Below, piece by piece: positions 12,359 through 24,527 of a stretch of 64,000 nucleotides of DNA (position 1 is the first letter of the stretch; each line of letters begins with the position of its first letter). Where the stretch lies: assembly GCA_030704615.1 (NCBI GenBank), contig CM060731.1, forward strand, positions 44,144,001-44,208,000. The letters run 5' to 3'. Both the position numbers and the translations under genes were made by a program. The notes beneath the pieces are model-generated. The model did not search any database, had not been told where the DNA came from, and saw nothing but the letters and a program-made list of their open reading frames with translations. The DNA comes from Takakia lepidozioides. Its lineage: Eukaryota; Streptophyta; Takakiopsida; Takakiales; Takakiaceae.

Positions 12359-15300
12359 TTAAATGACTTGCTCTAATTTGGCGGAGACTGCAGCCAAGGA
12401 GAAGGCACTCGCAGCACCTTTAGCCGACATGACTTTGCCCACCAGTAGCTTCCACCGGGTTTCCTCCTTTCTGCTCGGCTGCTGCCCTATCCGTTCCTTG
12501 AAGTGCCTGCCACCACCATTGAATTAGTTATCTGTTTGGTTTATTTCTTCAGCCACTTACAGTCTTCCTTTCAACGTGCCCAAAACGAAGTAGCCCAAGC
12601 CTCATTCAGAAGAGAAACAGACAGGTGAACATGTTCTTGGCCGACCCCTGACTGCCTAACCAACCAGGTTTTGGGTTCTAGTTGGAGTCTAACCAGCCAT
12701 AACTCTAATGGGGTAAGGTCTCACGTTCATTGTAATGGAGAAAGATTTAGGAGCTGTAACTTGTCAGAAGTCTGACATGTCAAATGTTCTCGGGGATGAG
12801 AGTCATGGCATAGTTGCAGCCCCCCTGTCACCCTTTGATATGACAAACTGTGTGAGTAGAAACTAATAAAGAAATTCAGGGCAATCCCAATGTCATAATA
12901 TAATATTTTGATCCAGTCCACCAAACACAAGCAGAGTATGAGTACAGGTGGGGTTTGGTTATTCCGATGTAAACCCGTTAGGAACTTATCGGCATTTACG
13001 GCCTGAGAAGTGGGGGCAGAGCCAAAATTAATAATTGAGTTAGACAGTTACTGGAAAAGTGCCCCATGAGTATTGCCTATCACGTAAGCTGTTGGGTATA
13101 GTGAGCCCATACAGCCCTCCTGAAACTGGAATGGATCTCCACCCACCAGCAAACCAAAAATGGCCATAGCAACAATGGCTTTGAGAGAGATGTGCTCAAT
13201 GCCTGTTTTGAAGGCTATGCCATTCAGTTAAGGCCAGTCCTCACAGCACAATAACCTTCCCAGACTGGCTGCGGGGTTTAAGATCGCCAGGGTGTGACAA
13301 TCATCCTGAAGTTGAGCCACTATAACACAAGACGTGATCTACAGGTCCATTTCTCTAACCCCCAATGCTGAGAGAGGGGAGAAATAGCGAACAAGAGAGT
13401 ATACCTATTGACAGTTTCACTGAGACCCGCAAACAATGCCAGTGTTTACAATGTTGCAAGATATCCTGTCGGAACCACATTAAAGGCAACTGGAGACGCA
13501 GCACAGCGAACTTACCGACAAAGAGGAACTTTGCAAGTCGATGTTTCCAGACACATGCGGGAGTGGAGCTCAAGGAGCTGCCACATGCGCTTGCAGTGCA
13601 CACACCCTCCAGATACCTTCATTTTGCAGCCGGCAAAATGCCGAACAAGTGATTCCAGACCTTTACATGCCGGAAATTTGCATGTTCCCTGCTTCTTACC
13701 ATCCAAAACCTTGTCGTGGGGGCCAATTGTGCGGCACCCATCCCTGCAAATGTGCACTAGCGCCTCCATGGCATCATGCAGTTGCTCATAGACCTTGTCC
13801 TCCTCTATCTTCCGAAGCTTGTCTTGTTTTTTCTGGTGGACCAAGAAATGCTTGAAAGTTATTAGCTCTAGCATGATCAAAGCTTTTAATGTCTGCTTAC
13901 CATACAATAAGACAACCCTACTGTTATACACTTCGGACACTTGGAGATACACGACTTCGGACTTTGGGAACACCCAGGGTATTGTAGGCAGGTAGAAATG
14001 TTCATTGAGACAATACTTCTGAACTTAACCACCTGTGTGCAACTGGAAAACTGCAGTTCTGGTTGTGGTGCATCTACTGGGTCCTATAATCTTGAAATGA
14101 GCACTGGGTATGTTTGCCTAAAACAAATGCTAGACAGGTACAGCAATTATGTGCTGAGTTTCCCTATCAAGGTGGGTAGAAACTCCACAAGTGGCGCCAG
14201 AAAGGTTCATGTCCTGTGGCCAAGGGTGAATCAAAGAAGCCGATGTTTGCAGGGAGATGACAACAAGTACACTTGAAACACTTTCTAACTTGAAACACAA
14301 ATTCCACAAACTTGAAATAGGGATTGGCACGAAGCCCATTACCAACAGTAATTCAGCCACAAAGAATACCTTTTCTAGATAGGAATTCACAGAAAACAGC
14401 CTTACAATCATGATCTTTTCAAGCTCCTTAACATGTCTGTCTAATTTGCTTACGGTAGATATTTGACATTCATGCCTTTCTCAGCAGGGTGATGTGTTTG
14501 GAGTTGGTCCGCTATAGCACCTCCCCAGTCTCAAAATAAGAAAAGCTACGCCTCTCCTTCGCCTTGTGTATTATGAGCCATGGACTTAGTTACTTACAGT
14601 ATCGGCCTCTATTACAGCCTCGACAAGCTCTTGCTCCAGAGCTGGGTCTGACTCCCGCATTGCCCTCCACCCCTCAGATCGTGCCACGAGCTTAAAGTCA
14701 CGTACAATAAGGCGCATACACACCAGATGGAGGCGAGGTGCATCACACAATCTGCTCATTCCAAATATTAAGAAGACAAACAAACAATATCCTGTAACCG
14801 AAAGTGTAAATGAAAAAAAGTGTAACCGCTTCATCAATTGATCAGCCAGCCAGCAGACGAATCATTTTGAGAACAAAGGCAAGAAAAAGCCTGCTTAACA
14901 TACCTGGCTACTTGCAAGAGGTCGACAACATTGTCACAGTTCAACAAGCCTTGTTCATAATGCTGTGTGCAGACACGCTTGAGGGCAGGAACTGAAAATG
15001 CATGAGCAAGCACCACCAACTGTAGCCCATACTCTTCCATGTCGGCACGCTCATATCTGTTCACAAATCTCTTGAAAGTGGCACCCCATCATTATGATTG
15101 GCCTCATACATTTACGGGGTTTTCTTTGATAAAAAGAAAGGAGGGGAGGCGTACGTATGTAGAGGAGAGAGACAAGCTGATAACTGGTCAATTTCTTAGA
15201 GGGGGTATACACTATGGTAACAACAGAGCCTCAGTCCTACCCTGTTCTCGTTAGCAACTCTCAATTCCACAACATACAGCAACTCCAACATCCAAAGGTG

Positions 15301-17316
15301 ACAAATAAGCAACCTTTGGCTGGTATCTACAAGGATGTTCATTGAAGATGAGAAACAGAATTTCAGTTAGGACAATGGCTACAGTAGAAACTGAATCTTA
15401 GTTGTCACACGCCATTGCATCTTTACAAGTTCCAATTGATTGATTTGTTGGCTTTTTCCATATCAGCCAGTATCTAACATACATAGCAACCATGAATTCT
15501 CAGTACATACTTTCCTTTCATTACTGCAAAGAGACCTGTTGCGGACAATACGGTGACCTTCCTCAATAACAAGGGAGGGCCTAAGTATGAAAAGGGATGC
15601 ACACTAAAAGGGAATTATTAAAAAGCTTCAAGCACTTCAACATCGAGAACAGATTTCCCCCTCAAGGCCCAGTTGCTAGAGCTGGTGTTTCCTTCGAAAC
15701 AAAAAGGAAAAGAAACGATAGAACAGAAAAAATGTTGAAAAATACAAACCCTAGATTTCCGTGCTCCTAGAAACGATTGCAATGATCTCACCAAGCTGCC
15801 AGTAAACTTCACGCGAAAAAGGAGCCAGTACACCTTGTCGATTGAAGACAATATCAACTGGACGAACAGATCATAAGGGATTACCGGGCAGAATAGAGGA
15901 AGCGAATGAACATCCGGGCCGCATGAGAGTGGACGCCCTTAAGGCTAATACTCATTGGCCAGGCCCTTCCCAACTGTTCGTCCAGCATTCCTCTCAAAAT
16001 ATGTGAGCTTGCTGCCTGCATTGCCATTCCCCAATTCATTTCATGTGTTAGTCGATTTACGATCCCACCTGCAAACATAGACAAGAAATTGACTCCCTCA
16101 GCAACACTAGAGCAGTCACCAGGCCACTCTGTTGTCCCACCACTGATCAAAAGAAAAGTTGAAGAGAGTGTTAGTACACACCCAGTTCTACCAAATGGAC
16201 AACCGCCTCATACTTATGTACCATCATCTGCTTGTGTCAAGGAGGCAGGAGGAGGGGATGACCAGGGAATCTTTCATTGATGCCAAAGTATGGATACTAC
16301 CAATATTACCCATTTCAGTGCTTTTTTTGGCAATCTAATCACATTTGAACACCTTACCCTAACTTAATGTGGTGTATAGATAGTGACAGCAACTGTGGGA
16401 ACAGGAGGGAAACAGGTTTCTATCTTCGGTATGAGACATCTGTGACTCTAAGAACGTGCTCATGGTCATTTGGGGGATACCGGCCAGGTAAAACTGAAAA
16501 TTGTTACCACGTTAAAACATATCTTGTGTAAATGCAACTTTGCAAGATACTGTACACCTGACTGCTAATGTGGGCAACTATCAGCAAAGCATTTTGTCCA
16601 AGGCTGCTGCTAAATGGCAATCCACAGAAACAAACTCCACGCCCACTCTAATTTTCAAATGGGTCCCTGCTACATGCAACATCTGGTAGCCAAGTACAAA
16701 AGCATGCAAGAGGAAGCTGAAGACAAAATCAAACTCCTTTCGAGCACTGTAGCATTTGAACTTTGTAGAACCCAGACGAGGAAGTTCTGAGCAAATGATC
16801 ATGTGTGTACCAAGTATTGGGGCCATGTTATTCTAGCTAGAGCACGCAACTGTAGTGTCTTACCAGAACACCTGAATGAGCATCAATAATGCTGCCATTA
16901 TCAGTGCAAACAGCAACATCTGCATTCGCCCCTTCAAGAAACAACCTATCCCATGTATCGATGTTCTCCTTCGGCACACAGGTGCGTAGAGTGCTCCTGC
17001 AACACTGTACAGCCCTGGCTGTAGAAACGGAGGACGGCTGCTGAGGGGCTCGAGGGGTATGTGGTGGAGAGGGGGGAGGTACAGGTGGGGCTGAGAGATG
17101 TGGGGGAGGTAACTGCACAATTATGGACGGAGGATTGCTCACTGTGGTTGTCTGAGGCTGGCTGGAGGGCACAATGATTGGATCATACACGTGAGTCCCA
17201 CTTCCAACCGAACTTCTCTTACTTGTAAGTGCATTCTCCTTCACTGATGGTACACTTTTAAGGGACGGGGCTGATGGAGGCAGAGGTGGTCTCCCAGATG
17301 TGGTGACTGTGTCCAT
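12359..17316 (-). CDS. BTB/POZ and TAZ domain protein (BT family), complete
   Basis: Six exons join in phase on the minus strand: 17316-16864 (ATG), 16015-15885, 15056-14904, 14751-14598, 13832-13516 and 12506-12359 (TAA), giving 451 residues. Residues 1-105 are a Ser/Pro-rich extension with no clear domain. A BTB/POZ domain follows: [21 protein letters not shown], then SSHILRGML and [12 protein letters not shown]. After it comes a BACK-like helical linker ([37 protein letters not shown]). A TAZ-type zinc finger lies at about residues 330-405: Cys/His spacing in [50 protein letters not shown] and CKVPLCRHF. The tail is [15 protein letters not shown]. Plant BT proteins act as CUL3 adaptor and scaffold proteins that bind calmodulin and bromodomain (GTE) transcription factors and respond to nutrients, sugar and hormones. 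Those roles are from the family. The last exon is too short and distant (a 1-kb intron) to be seen as a long frame but is unmistakable. Confidence 0.95.
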
Positions 17317-20300
17317 GACTGGACCAGGAGCCTCACAGCGGGCAATCTATGTGGCAGTGTTAGAACTGGGTGTGTTAAATATGGCTTCTTGATGTTAACT
17401 GAGGGAAGAGGTGCATCACTCGTATGTCTGCAACCGGCCTGTACCTGCAACCTGCCATTGTTTCAAATGAAATAGCCAATATTAAAACTAAGGAACGTAT
17501 GTAAAGTAAATGAAGCCGAACCAGCATCAAACTCAGTCACAGTCAAGAAACAGTTGAAATGAAAGTGTCTAACCTTCTCTTTGAACAGATCTGCAAGAGA
17601 AACTGAGTTGAGAAATTTAGAGGATTGAAGCTTTGTCATCTTGCTTTGCACATTCATGCAATGGAAAAACATGAAAATTTTAGAATTCCCAGTTTCACAG
17701 TGCTTTGCAGATTGCTTTTTAGGTTCAGAGCTGTGGTTATCACAAGCATTGATCTCAGGTGTGTCCCTAAATTAGCTACATAAGATATCACGAATTGTGT
17801 GGGTCCCATGGCACACCCAGTAAAGGTAAGACCATTGTCCAATGGCAGCCTCAAAGCAGTGAGATCAGTGCAAGCAAGGTGCAACACTGAGCTACCACAT
17901 ACAAAAAGGAGAACCAATCATTCTTATCTCTCCTCCTTCTCTACTACTTCCTCAACAGGAATTTAAGTGCTCACCTTCCCCATTAAAAAAAAAAAAAAAA
18001 ACTGTGGCTGGCCCAACAGCCAAAGCCCTGTTTCCCATCAATGTCGAGTAAAAGGCAATGGAGGCAAAGCTGGAATAATCCTTTGAAATAATAAGTTGAT
18101 GCCAGCCCTAAGAAACAACAGTCAACTCATGTAGCCAGCTTGTAGTTCACTGTCAGCAGCCACAGTGGCAATTTTGGGCTGATATTTCATGCATTTCAAC
18201 CCACATCGTATGGGAGGCTTAGTATCTCTCACATGCATTTTACTTGCAAGGACCTACGCAGTCATTCATCTAAAGTCAACAGGCAGAGGCAGTATATACA
18301 GTTCCCAAGATTTTACCTCATTACTCGCAATCTCACACTTGATCATGGCGGTTTGATAGCAAACGATAGCTTGTGCAAAAGCTTTTCCGAGGCCTCCATC
18401 TCCTAACCAAATCTAAACCGCTTACCCCCCATACCCCATACCTCTCTCTCTTGGTCTTTCGTGACTGAAAGCAGTAGGAAAAGAGCTCAATAATCTGAAT
18501 TCGACGTGATTGTCGGCCAGAAAGCTATGAAAAATCCATATATGAATCTTCTCTTAAGGAAAAAGTAATCAGAGCCATCAGCGTTCAAACCCAGAGTAAG
18601 GTGATCAAAGCACTCGTTTTAAGCTAAAAGGACTCGAGAGTTCCGCCATTACTAAAAGGAAAGGAAACTACCTGGCAAATAGAACTGCTGCTTGTCGGAA
18701 AGTTTCCTCCATGGCAATCCTCTATTCCACATCCCCAGTTGCTCCAACAAGAATTATCACAATCTGACTGTAGTACATTCTGCATACTAGCCTGGCCATT
18801 GCCAGTCATCATTGCGCCCCTGTACTAGATCTTCCTCTTCATCCTCTTCATCCTCTCCTCACATGCAGAAACCATAAGCCTGGAGAGTCTTCTTGTTTGT
18901 CCAACAAGTGTCACGCTATTTCCCCAAAGCTCCCCGACCTAACCTCCTGCTTCAAAATATTGCGCACACATGAAAGTATGTTGGTGCCTAGCCCAGCAAC
19001 TCCTTGATGCAAACCTCTACCAGCAACACCATACTTTCCCTCCAATTTTACACAATCCCCAATGCGATGATATCTCGCAAACACCAATACTCCCTTCTCC
19101 TCCTCCTAGCCTTTACTTCACTTCGATAACCCCATGAAGACGGTAAACCTCTCTCCTCTCTCTCGCCAACTTGATCCTAATGCGCAATTGAAGCAACATT
19201 CTACACTGAAGAGACAAATACCTGCCTCCTCCGTCCATCCACAAGAGGTAATCCACTCTCACCACCTCCCATCCAACACTCCTCCACCATCAACACGCCA
19301 TCACTCCCTCTCTCTCTCTCTCTATCTCTCTCAGCTCTGCTGCGTCCGGCCACCTCACAGGGGTTCGGTCAACCCGAACCCGGCCGACCCCCCAGCCCGG
19401 CCCGTTATTTTTGTGCCAATGTTTTATGGGTCCACTTCCCGCTCAAATAACAATACTTTCTGGCGATTGGTCCCTACATCGAACGGCGGCAAAGCACCCG
19501 GATATAGCCGGTTTAGCCGGAATCTAACAAATAAAGCAGCCCAACTCAATTGTTTTCTTTTTTAAACAGAAAGAACTCATTATTGTTTTTGCATTCATTT
19601 TATTTTGAGGAATTGTTTTATTTGGGATTATTAGAATAGTTTTTTCTGAAATTTGGAAAATAGCACGAGTGGCTACAGAGTTTTGCGACAAATAGCCATA
19701 CATTATGTTCATCCATTCAAATTAGGATAGAATCATCCACATCTGCTTTAATCCATTCATATCATCCATATTTGGCGAATTCATCCATTTTTTATTTTTT
19801 ATTTGGAGAAATTTGGCGAATTCATCCATGAAAAAAAGAGAATTTGAGACAGATATATATATTTTTTTTTTGAGGTCGCCATTTGGCGAAAATTCGCCAC
19901 AAAAAAAACGCCGATTAGGAGGGACATGATTTGTCTTTTGCTGCAATTCCTTGGACCATAATTGAGAATTAAATCCATTAAATCCTTCTAATTTGACTGT
20001 CTCTCCGTCCTCCTTTTCTCTTAAACAAGAAAAACATTCATCTGCCTTCATGGCTTTTGTAAGGTTATTTTTTCCTTACTTTAATAAAATTTCCAGGGCC
20101 ACTGTCCTGTTCTCCAAAAAAAACAAAACAAAACAAATGAACAAAACTAACAAACAAACAAACAAACCGAAAAGATAATGAAATTTTTATAATAATAATA
20201 ATAATAATGAAAAAACAGTTCGGTTACGGAGTAAGTAGGCCTCTACGGGTACCATCACAGCCAGTCATAATGGACAATGAGTAATTTAGGCTAAACATAA

Positions 20301-21563
20301 ATAGTAATAACGATGGCATATATAGCCCCATGCAGCAATGAAGGCTCCCCCGTTATGACGCAATAGCCACGAGTTTAGCCAGGTGGTCCCCGCAAGAGCG
20401 AATAATCTAGACGCCGTCCAATGGACGGGACAGGAGGTGGAAGCGGGCGTCCAGTGGATTTACGGGCACATTCCCAGGCATATTTCCCGCACGATTTGTA
20501 ATGCAAAGGCGGCTGGCCACATACTCCACGTCATATTTATCTCCAATATCAAATTATTAATGAACCAATAAATAAAATCATTATAAATATCTTCATTTCC
20601 CGGAAATAAGATTTTGGTCGCCAAGTTTATTTAGCCTCTCGTCCACCAATAAACATTATTCATCCACTTATCAGTTCTGCCGATTAGTTCATTCATTCAA
20701 GCATTCATTCGCAATACGGAGCTGTTATTGTCAGTTAAACAAGCCGTGGTTCAATACTCGTATCCGCGCGGTTGTTTCCACGGTCCGACATGACTTTTCA
20801 ATTCTTTCAAAAAACAGAAACAAAAAAGTTCCATAAGATATAAATATATTTCATAATCGTCGTCTATAGCGACGGAAAAGTCAGGCGGGTAAATTTGGTA
20901 AAAGAGCGACGTGGACGGAAGTCCGACAAAATTCGAAGGATTATGCTTCTCCCCATGACGTGATTCCAGCTTGCTTAAGATACTTCAGCGGTACGAGAAA
21001 TCTGGTGCAAGTTGGATCCAAGGAAACAAAGAGGAAGCCATTGAGAAGTAAGAAAACAGTCTAATTTCTTCATGAAATATTGTCGAATTTTTCTATTGCT
21101 GTTGTGAAGACATCATGGTGTTCTGGAAATTTGAAAAGGCTCGAGTCAATCTCAAGATTTAGCATTTTACTCCTTGCTTATGATCGGCACTGCACCTAAC
21201 TACAACTCAACTGGAGGAGCACTATATTCACATTGAGGATGCAGACAAGAGGCACAGACATAGCATGTGAAATCCAAGCAAAGTATTTGCTTTTGAGATT
21301 TCTCTTGGTTGGGGTGCTCTAGAAAGGCTGCTTTTAGTAAGAAAATGCTCTAGCAAATTACCAAGTTTGCAATGTTTGCTCTTGATTGCATGCTGCTGGC
21401 ATAAAATATGTGAGTGCTAATCATACAGGCCGCTGGTGAGCGAAAACAAACTACAGCTGGTGTTTTCGCTCTTCATACACGTATTAAAGACAGGCAAACT
21501 TAGAATTGGCGAAGGAAACATTCAGGTTATACTACACTTGCAATCTCAAAAACTGTGGTCAAC
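17317..21563. other. intergenic DNA upstream of the BTB/TAZ gene and downstream of the OVATE gene
   Basis: No coding exon could be supported. The stretch nearest 17.3 kb should hold the BTB/TAZ promoter and leader. Low-complexity tracts are present: an A-run at about 17984-18000, CT dinucleotides near 19308-19332, A-rich sequence with AAAC and CAAA units at 20117-20170, and ATA units at 20188-20208. Several short frames (for example 19134-19565) overlap these tracts and show no domain. Confidence 0.5.
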
Positions 21564-24527
21564 TCACAACCTGCCTGCCAACACATCTTTCCGGATGTCT
21601 GCAACAACCTGCTTGAGAACATCGTGGTGGACAACAGGATTGAGATCCAAGTAATATTGAAAGAGTTCTTCCATCTCAACATGCCGGTCCTGGGGAAGAG
21701 GGAAAAAGTGTTAGGGTTAGAATGAACGATGTGAAGATTTTGTAAAAGTTACTCATGGACATCAAACTTCGACTGATTCTGGTAAAGCACTCTCCAATCT
21801 CTACCAATGGATCCAGCAATACTGCTATCTTCCAGTCCAACTTCAAGAGAATGACATTACCAAAAGCATGGCAGTACTTTATTCTTCAAATAGAAGATGT
21901 GAAGGACAGAGTGTGTGCTGTCATACCTGCAAGTGCTCCTCCCGAATCATGCCCAACATGGAGTTTCTGAAGTCAAGATATGGGTCTGACGAATGCTTGA
22001 TCAGAACATGGCTATCCTCCATTGTCCCAATTCCTTCATCAAAAGGCTCTCCAGGACTGCCCCGTCTGGAGATACTGGACAGAGGTGAACTGCTCACAGC
22101 TCTCTGGGCATCCACTCTTTCAGACTCGATCAACAAGTCTTCTTGGATTCTCTGTGACCATGAATCTTCCTGTGATGATTCCTCTAAGTACTTGGAGTGA
22201 AAATCATGATTACTTTTTCTTGTCTCAGGCCGTCGAGATGGACTGGCGAATTTCACTCTTTGCTTCAAAGGGGCAAGCTCAGCTTCATCCACTTTCATGA
22301 GGTGCATTCGACCACCTGCGGAACTCAATGGCCTCTGCCCCGACTCACGGGGAGATAGTTGCCTAATGATCTCACCATTGGGAAAAACTTTGATAGGGGA
22401 GGAACCTGGCCTTTCTAAGACTGGTACTAGAGCCCTCTCTGATGATGCATCATAGGCTGCAGGAGGTACATAAAAGATGGGTTTCTCCTGAGATTTTCCT
22501 GAAGGGGGACGTTTCACACCTATTGAAAGACAGCAGAATTGATTTATACTTGAGAACTACTTGCTAAGGCAAATACTCTTCACTGAAACCTTCGAGGATG
22601 ATTCAGATTGAGTGGGAGTAAAGGCAACTACGTCACTCAATATGGTAAGGAAGTACCAATCATTGTAATTCAAACCTGCGTGCTGTAACACCAACGAAAC
22701 ATGTATCTGAGATGGGAGAGAGAAGGGAGATTTCCTTAACTCTCCTATGACACATAATAAGGATAGAGAGAGGGAGAGAGATGTCATACCAGTGGTTGGT
22801 CCCCTTGGCGAATGACCGTGGATTGACCGTGCAAGACTTAGTGAGTCTCTCTCAGATGATGTGATCTCCTCATTGCTTGATGACATCAAAGACGAGAGGT
22901 CCCCCACCCGGTTCACATTGAGTCTCTCTAGCGGGAGCCTATCTACTAAATTCCGAGATAAAGGTCTTTCAGTGCGGTTTTCTGACAGAGGCCGTTCATG
23001 CATCATTCGTGAGGGAGGTCTTTCTATGTGCTGTGCAGCCATTATCACAGGTCTACTACCACCTTGTCTTGCTCCAGGATGCTCTGAATAACTTGATGTT
23101 GGGGAAGACTCGCCATAAGTCTGGTCAGAAAAGTTATGAAGTTCGCTGCTCACCATCTTCTTATCAAGGCCAGGAGATGACCGGTTTGAGTCTTCTGCCA
23201 AATAAGCAGATGAACAATTTCAGTCAGTTGTAATTCTTCTCTTTGTACAGCAACTTCTCTTCTCTTTGTAGCTAAGGGCTACAAAGAAAATCCTTTGCTT
23301 CTGCCTAAATGCATTTAGTGTCTCTCTATCCCTGTTTTTGGCCAAATTAGGGTGGCACCCACAATGATCTATTAGAACCAAGCTCCTATCCATTTCACAC
23401 CCCCCCCAACCCTCTCTGGGCTTCCCGTGGATATATAAGTTTCTGTGGCTTCTCATTGTCTTCTCTCGCACCTACATCCTCTGTAAGCCCAATTAAATAT
23501 AAGTAAAGCTTAATTCCATATTTTAGATACCAACTTCAAGTGCAACCAGACCTCCATCATCAATGCCTGGTAGCCTAGATAAATACGATCCTGTCTATTA
23601 GATAATCCCAAATGCAACCTAAATACATATCTGTCAATATAATTCAACGAGCTAGTCATATTACAAATATTGTGCAAACCTGGACTTGGTGACGAATAAC
23701 CGGCGCTCTTGCAGTGATAAAGCCTAGAGTTACTGCGACTCACAGGAGGGCGGTCCGAAGAAGCACCACTTGTTCTGGAAGTCCTCGTGGACCTGTGGGT
23801 GACATCATATAAAAATTTAGGCTTTGGTGGTGCATACTGTAGTGGGGGTTGCCCCAGGTCAGGAATAGGGGCTGAGTGAGGCCTGCCGAAGTCTGGGTTT
23901 TGTTTCGCCCTGCGAAGATTGGTCGCTGTCATTGGCCGACGAAGCAATGCAGGACTCACCTCCAAATCCACATCCTTTTTCTTTCTCTCGGTGAATGTCT
24001 CCTGCCATTGTAGTTTTACTCATCAGCAAACTTGAAAATGCACTCACTGCAGAATTCATCGTCTGTAGTGGGCACTTCTGTCTGAAGCGACACTGAAGAG
24101 CTGCTACTGGTCTTAGAAGAGAAATGGGATCGGAGAGAGAGGCAAGACGAATCCTCCATCAGTGTAACTCTTCAAACATTAAAAAAGGCACAATTCTGAA
24201 TTAAAGCACAAATGTACCTGCCGTTGGATGCGGGAGCACATACCCCGGATGTTGTGCAAGTGTGTTAAGGCTTCAAAGGGGGGTTCCTTGTAATTCAAAT
24301 GTGTGAGGTCAACTGCAAACTGAGCTCGCCGCCTCCTCAAACGATTTTTACTTAGGGTCTCTGCAGTGGGGGTTTGCTGCCCCCAGACACTAAATCCAGT
24401 GAAGCCACTGTGTTTAACACGTGCAACTCTTCGAAAGAGCTCTCGAACCTCTGTCATTTCATCTTGCCAGATAAAAGGTCTCCGGGGTCTGTAGTGGCCC
24501 ATCCCTCTAGACGTCCCGAAGATTTTG
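21564..24527 (-). CDS. OVATE family protein, multi-exon with long N-terminal region
   Basis: Five exons join in phase on the minus strand: 24527-24218, 24001-23680, 23194-22790, 22519-21927 and 21689-21564 (TGA), together about 585 residues. The last two exons form the OVATE domain. SSDPYLDFRNSMLGMIREE is followed after the intron by HVEMEELFQYYLDLNP and VLKQVVADIRKDV, which match the family pattern of DPY-DFR-SM-MI and then ELLxxYLxLN. Upstream sequence is basic and rich in Ser, Arg and Pro, with a repeated RPLSEN/RPLSRN/RPPSRM pattern near 23.0 kb. OVATE proteins in land plants are repressors and scaffolds that bind TALE homeodomain proteins and TRM proteins and shape organs through the cytoskeleton; this role is from the family. 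Land-plant members usually have one or two exons, so a product of more than 585 residues over five exons is unusual. The first exon lacks its start here (it needs an upstream donor in phase 2), so the gene extends right of 24527. Confidence 0.85.

Noticed and set aside
13419-13465. Alternative last exon of the BTB/TAZ gene just after the TAZ exon
   Set aside because: It would end the protein within 20 residues with no family similarity; the exon at 12359-12506 is in phase and carries the conserved tail.
20751-20775. GGTTCAATACTC resembling a tRNA B box
   Set aside because: No A box or cloverleaf could be drawn around it.
24048-24153. Extra exon of the OVATE gene (Ser-rich frame starting MEDSSCLSL)
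   Set aside because: Including it would need an intron of only 29-46 bases; joining 24218 directly to 24001 is in phase with a normal 216-base intron.
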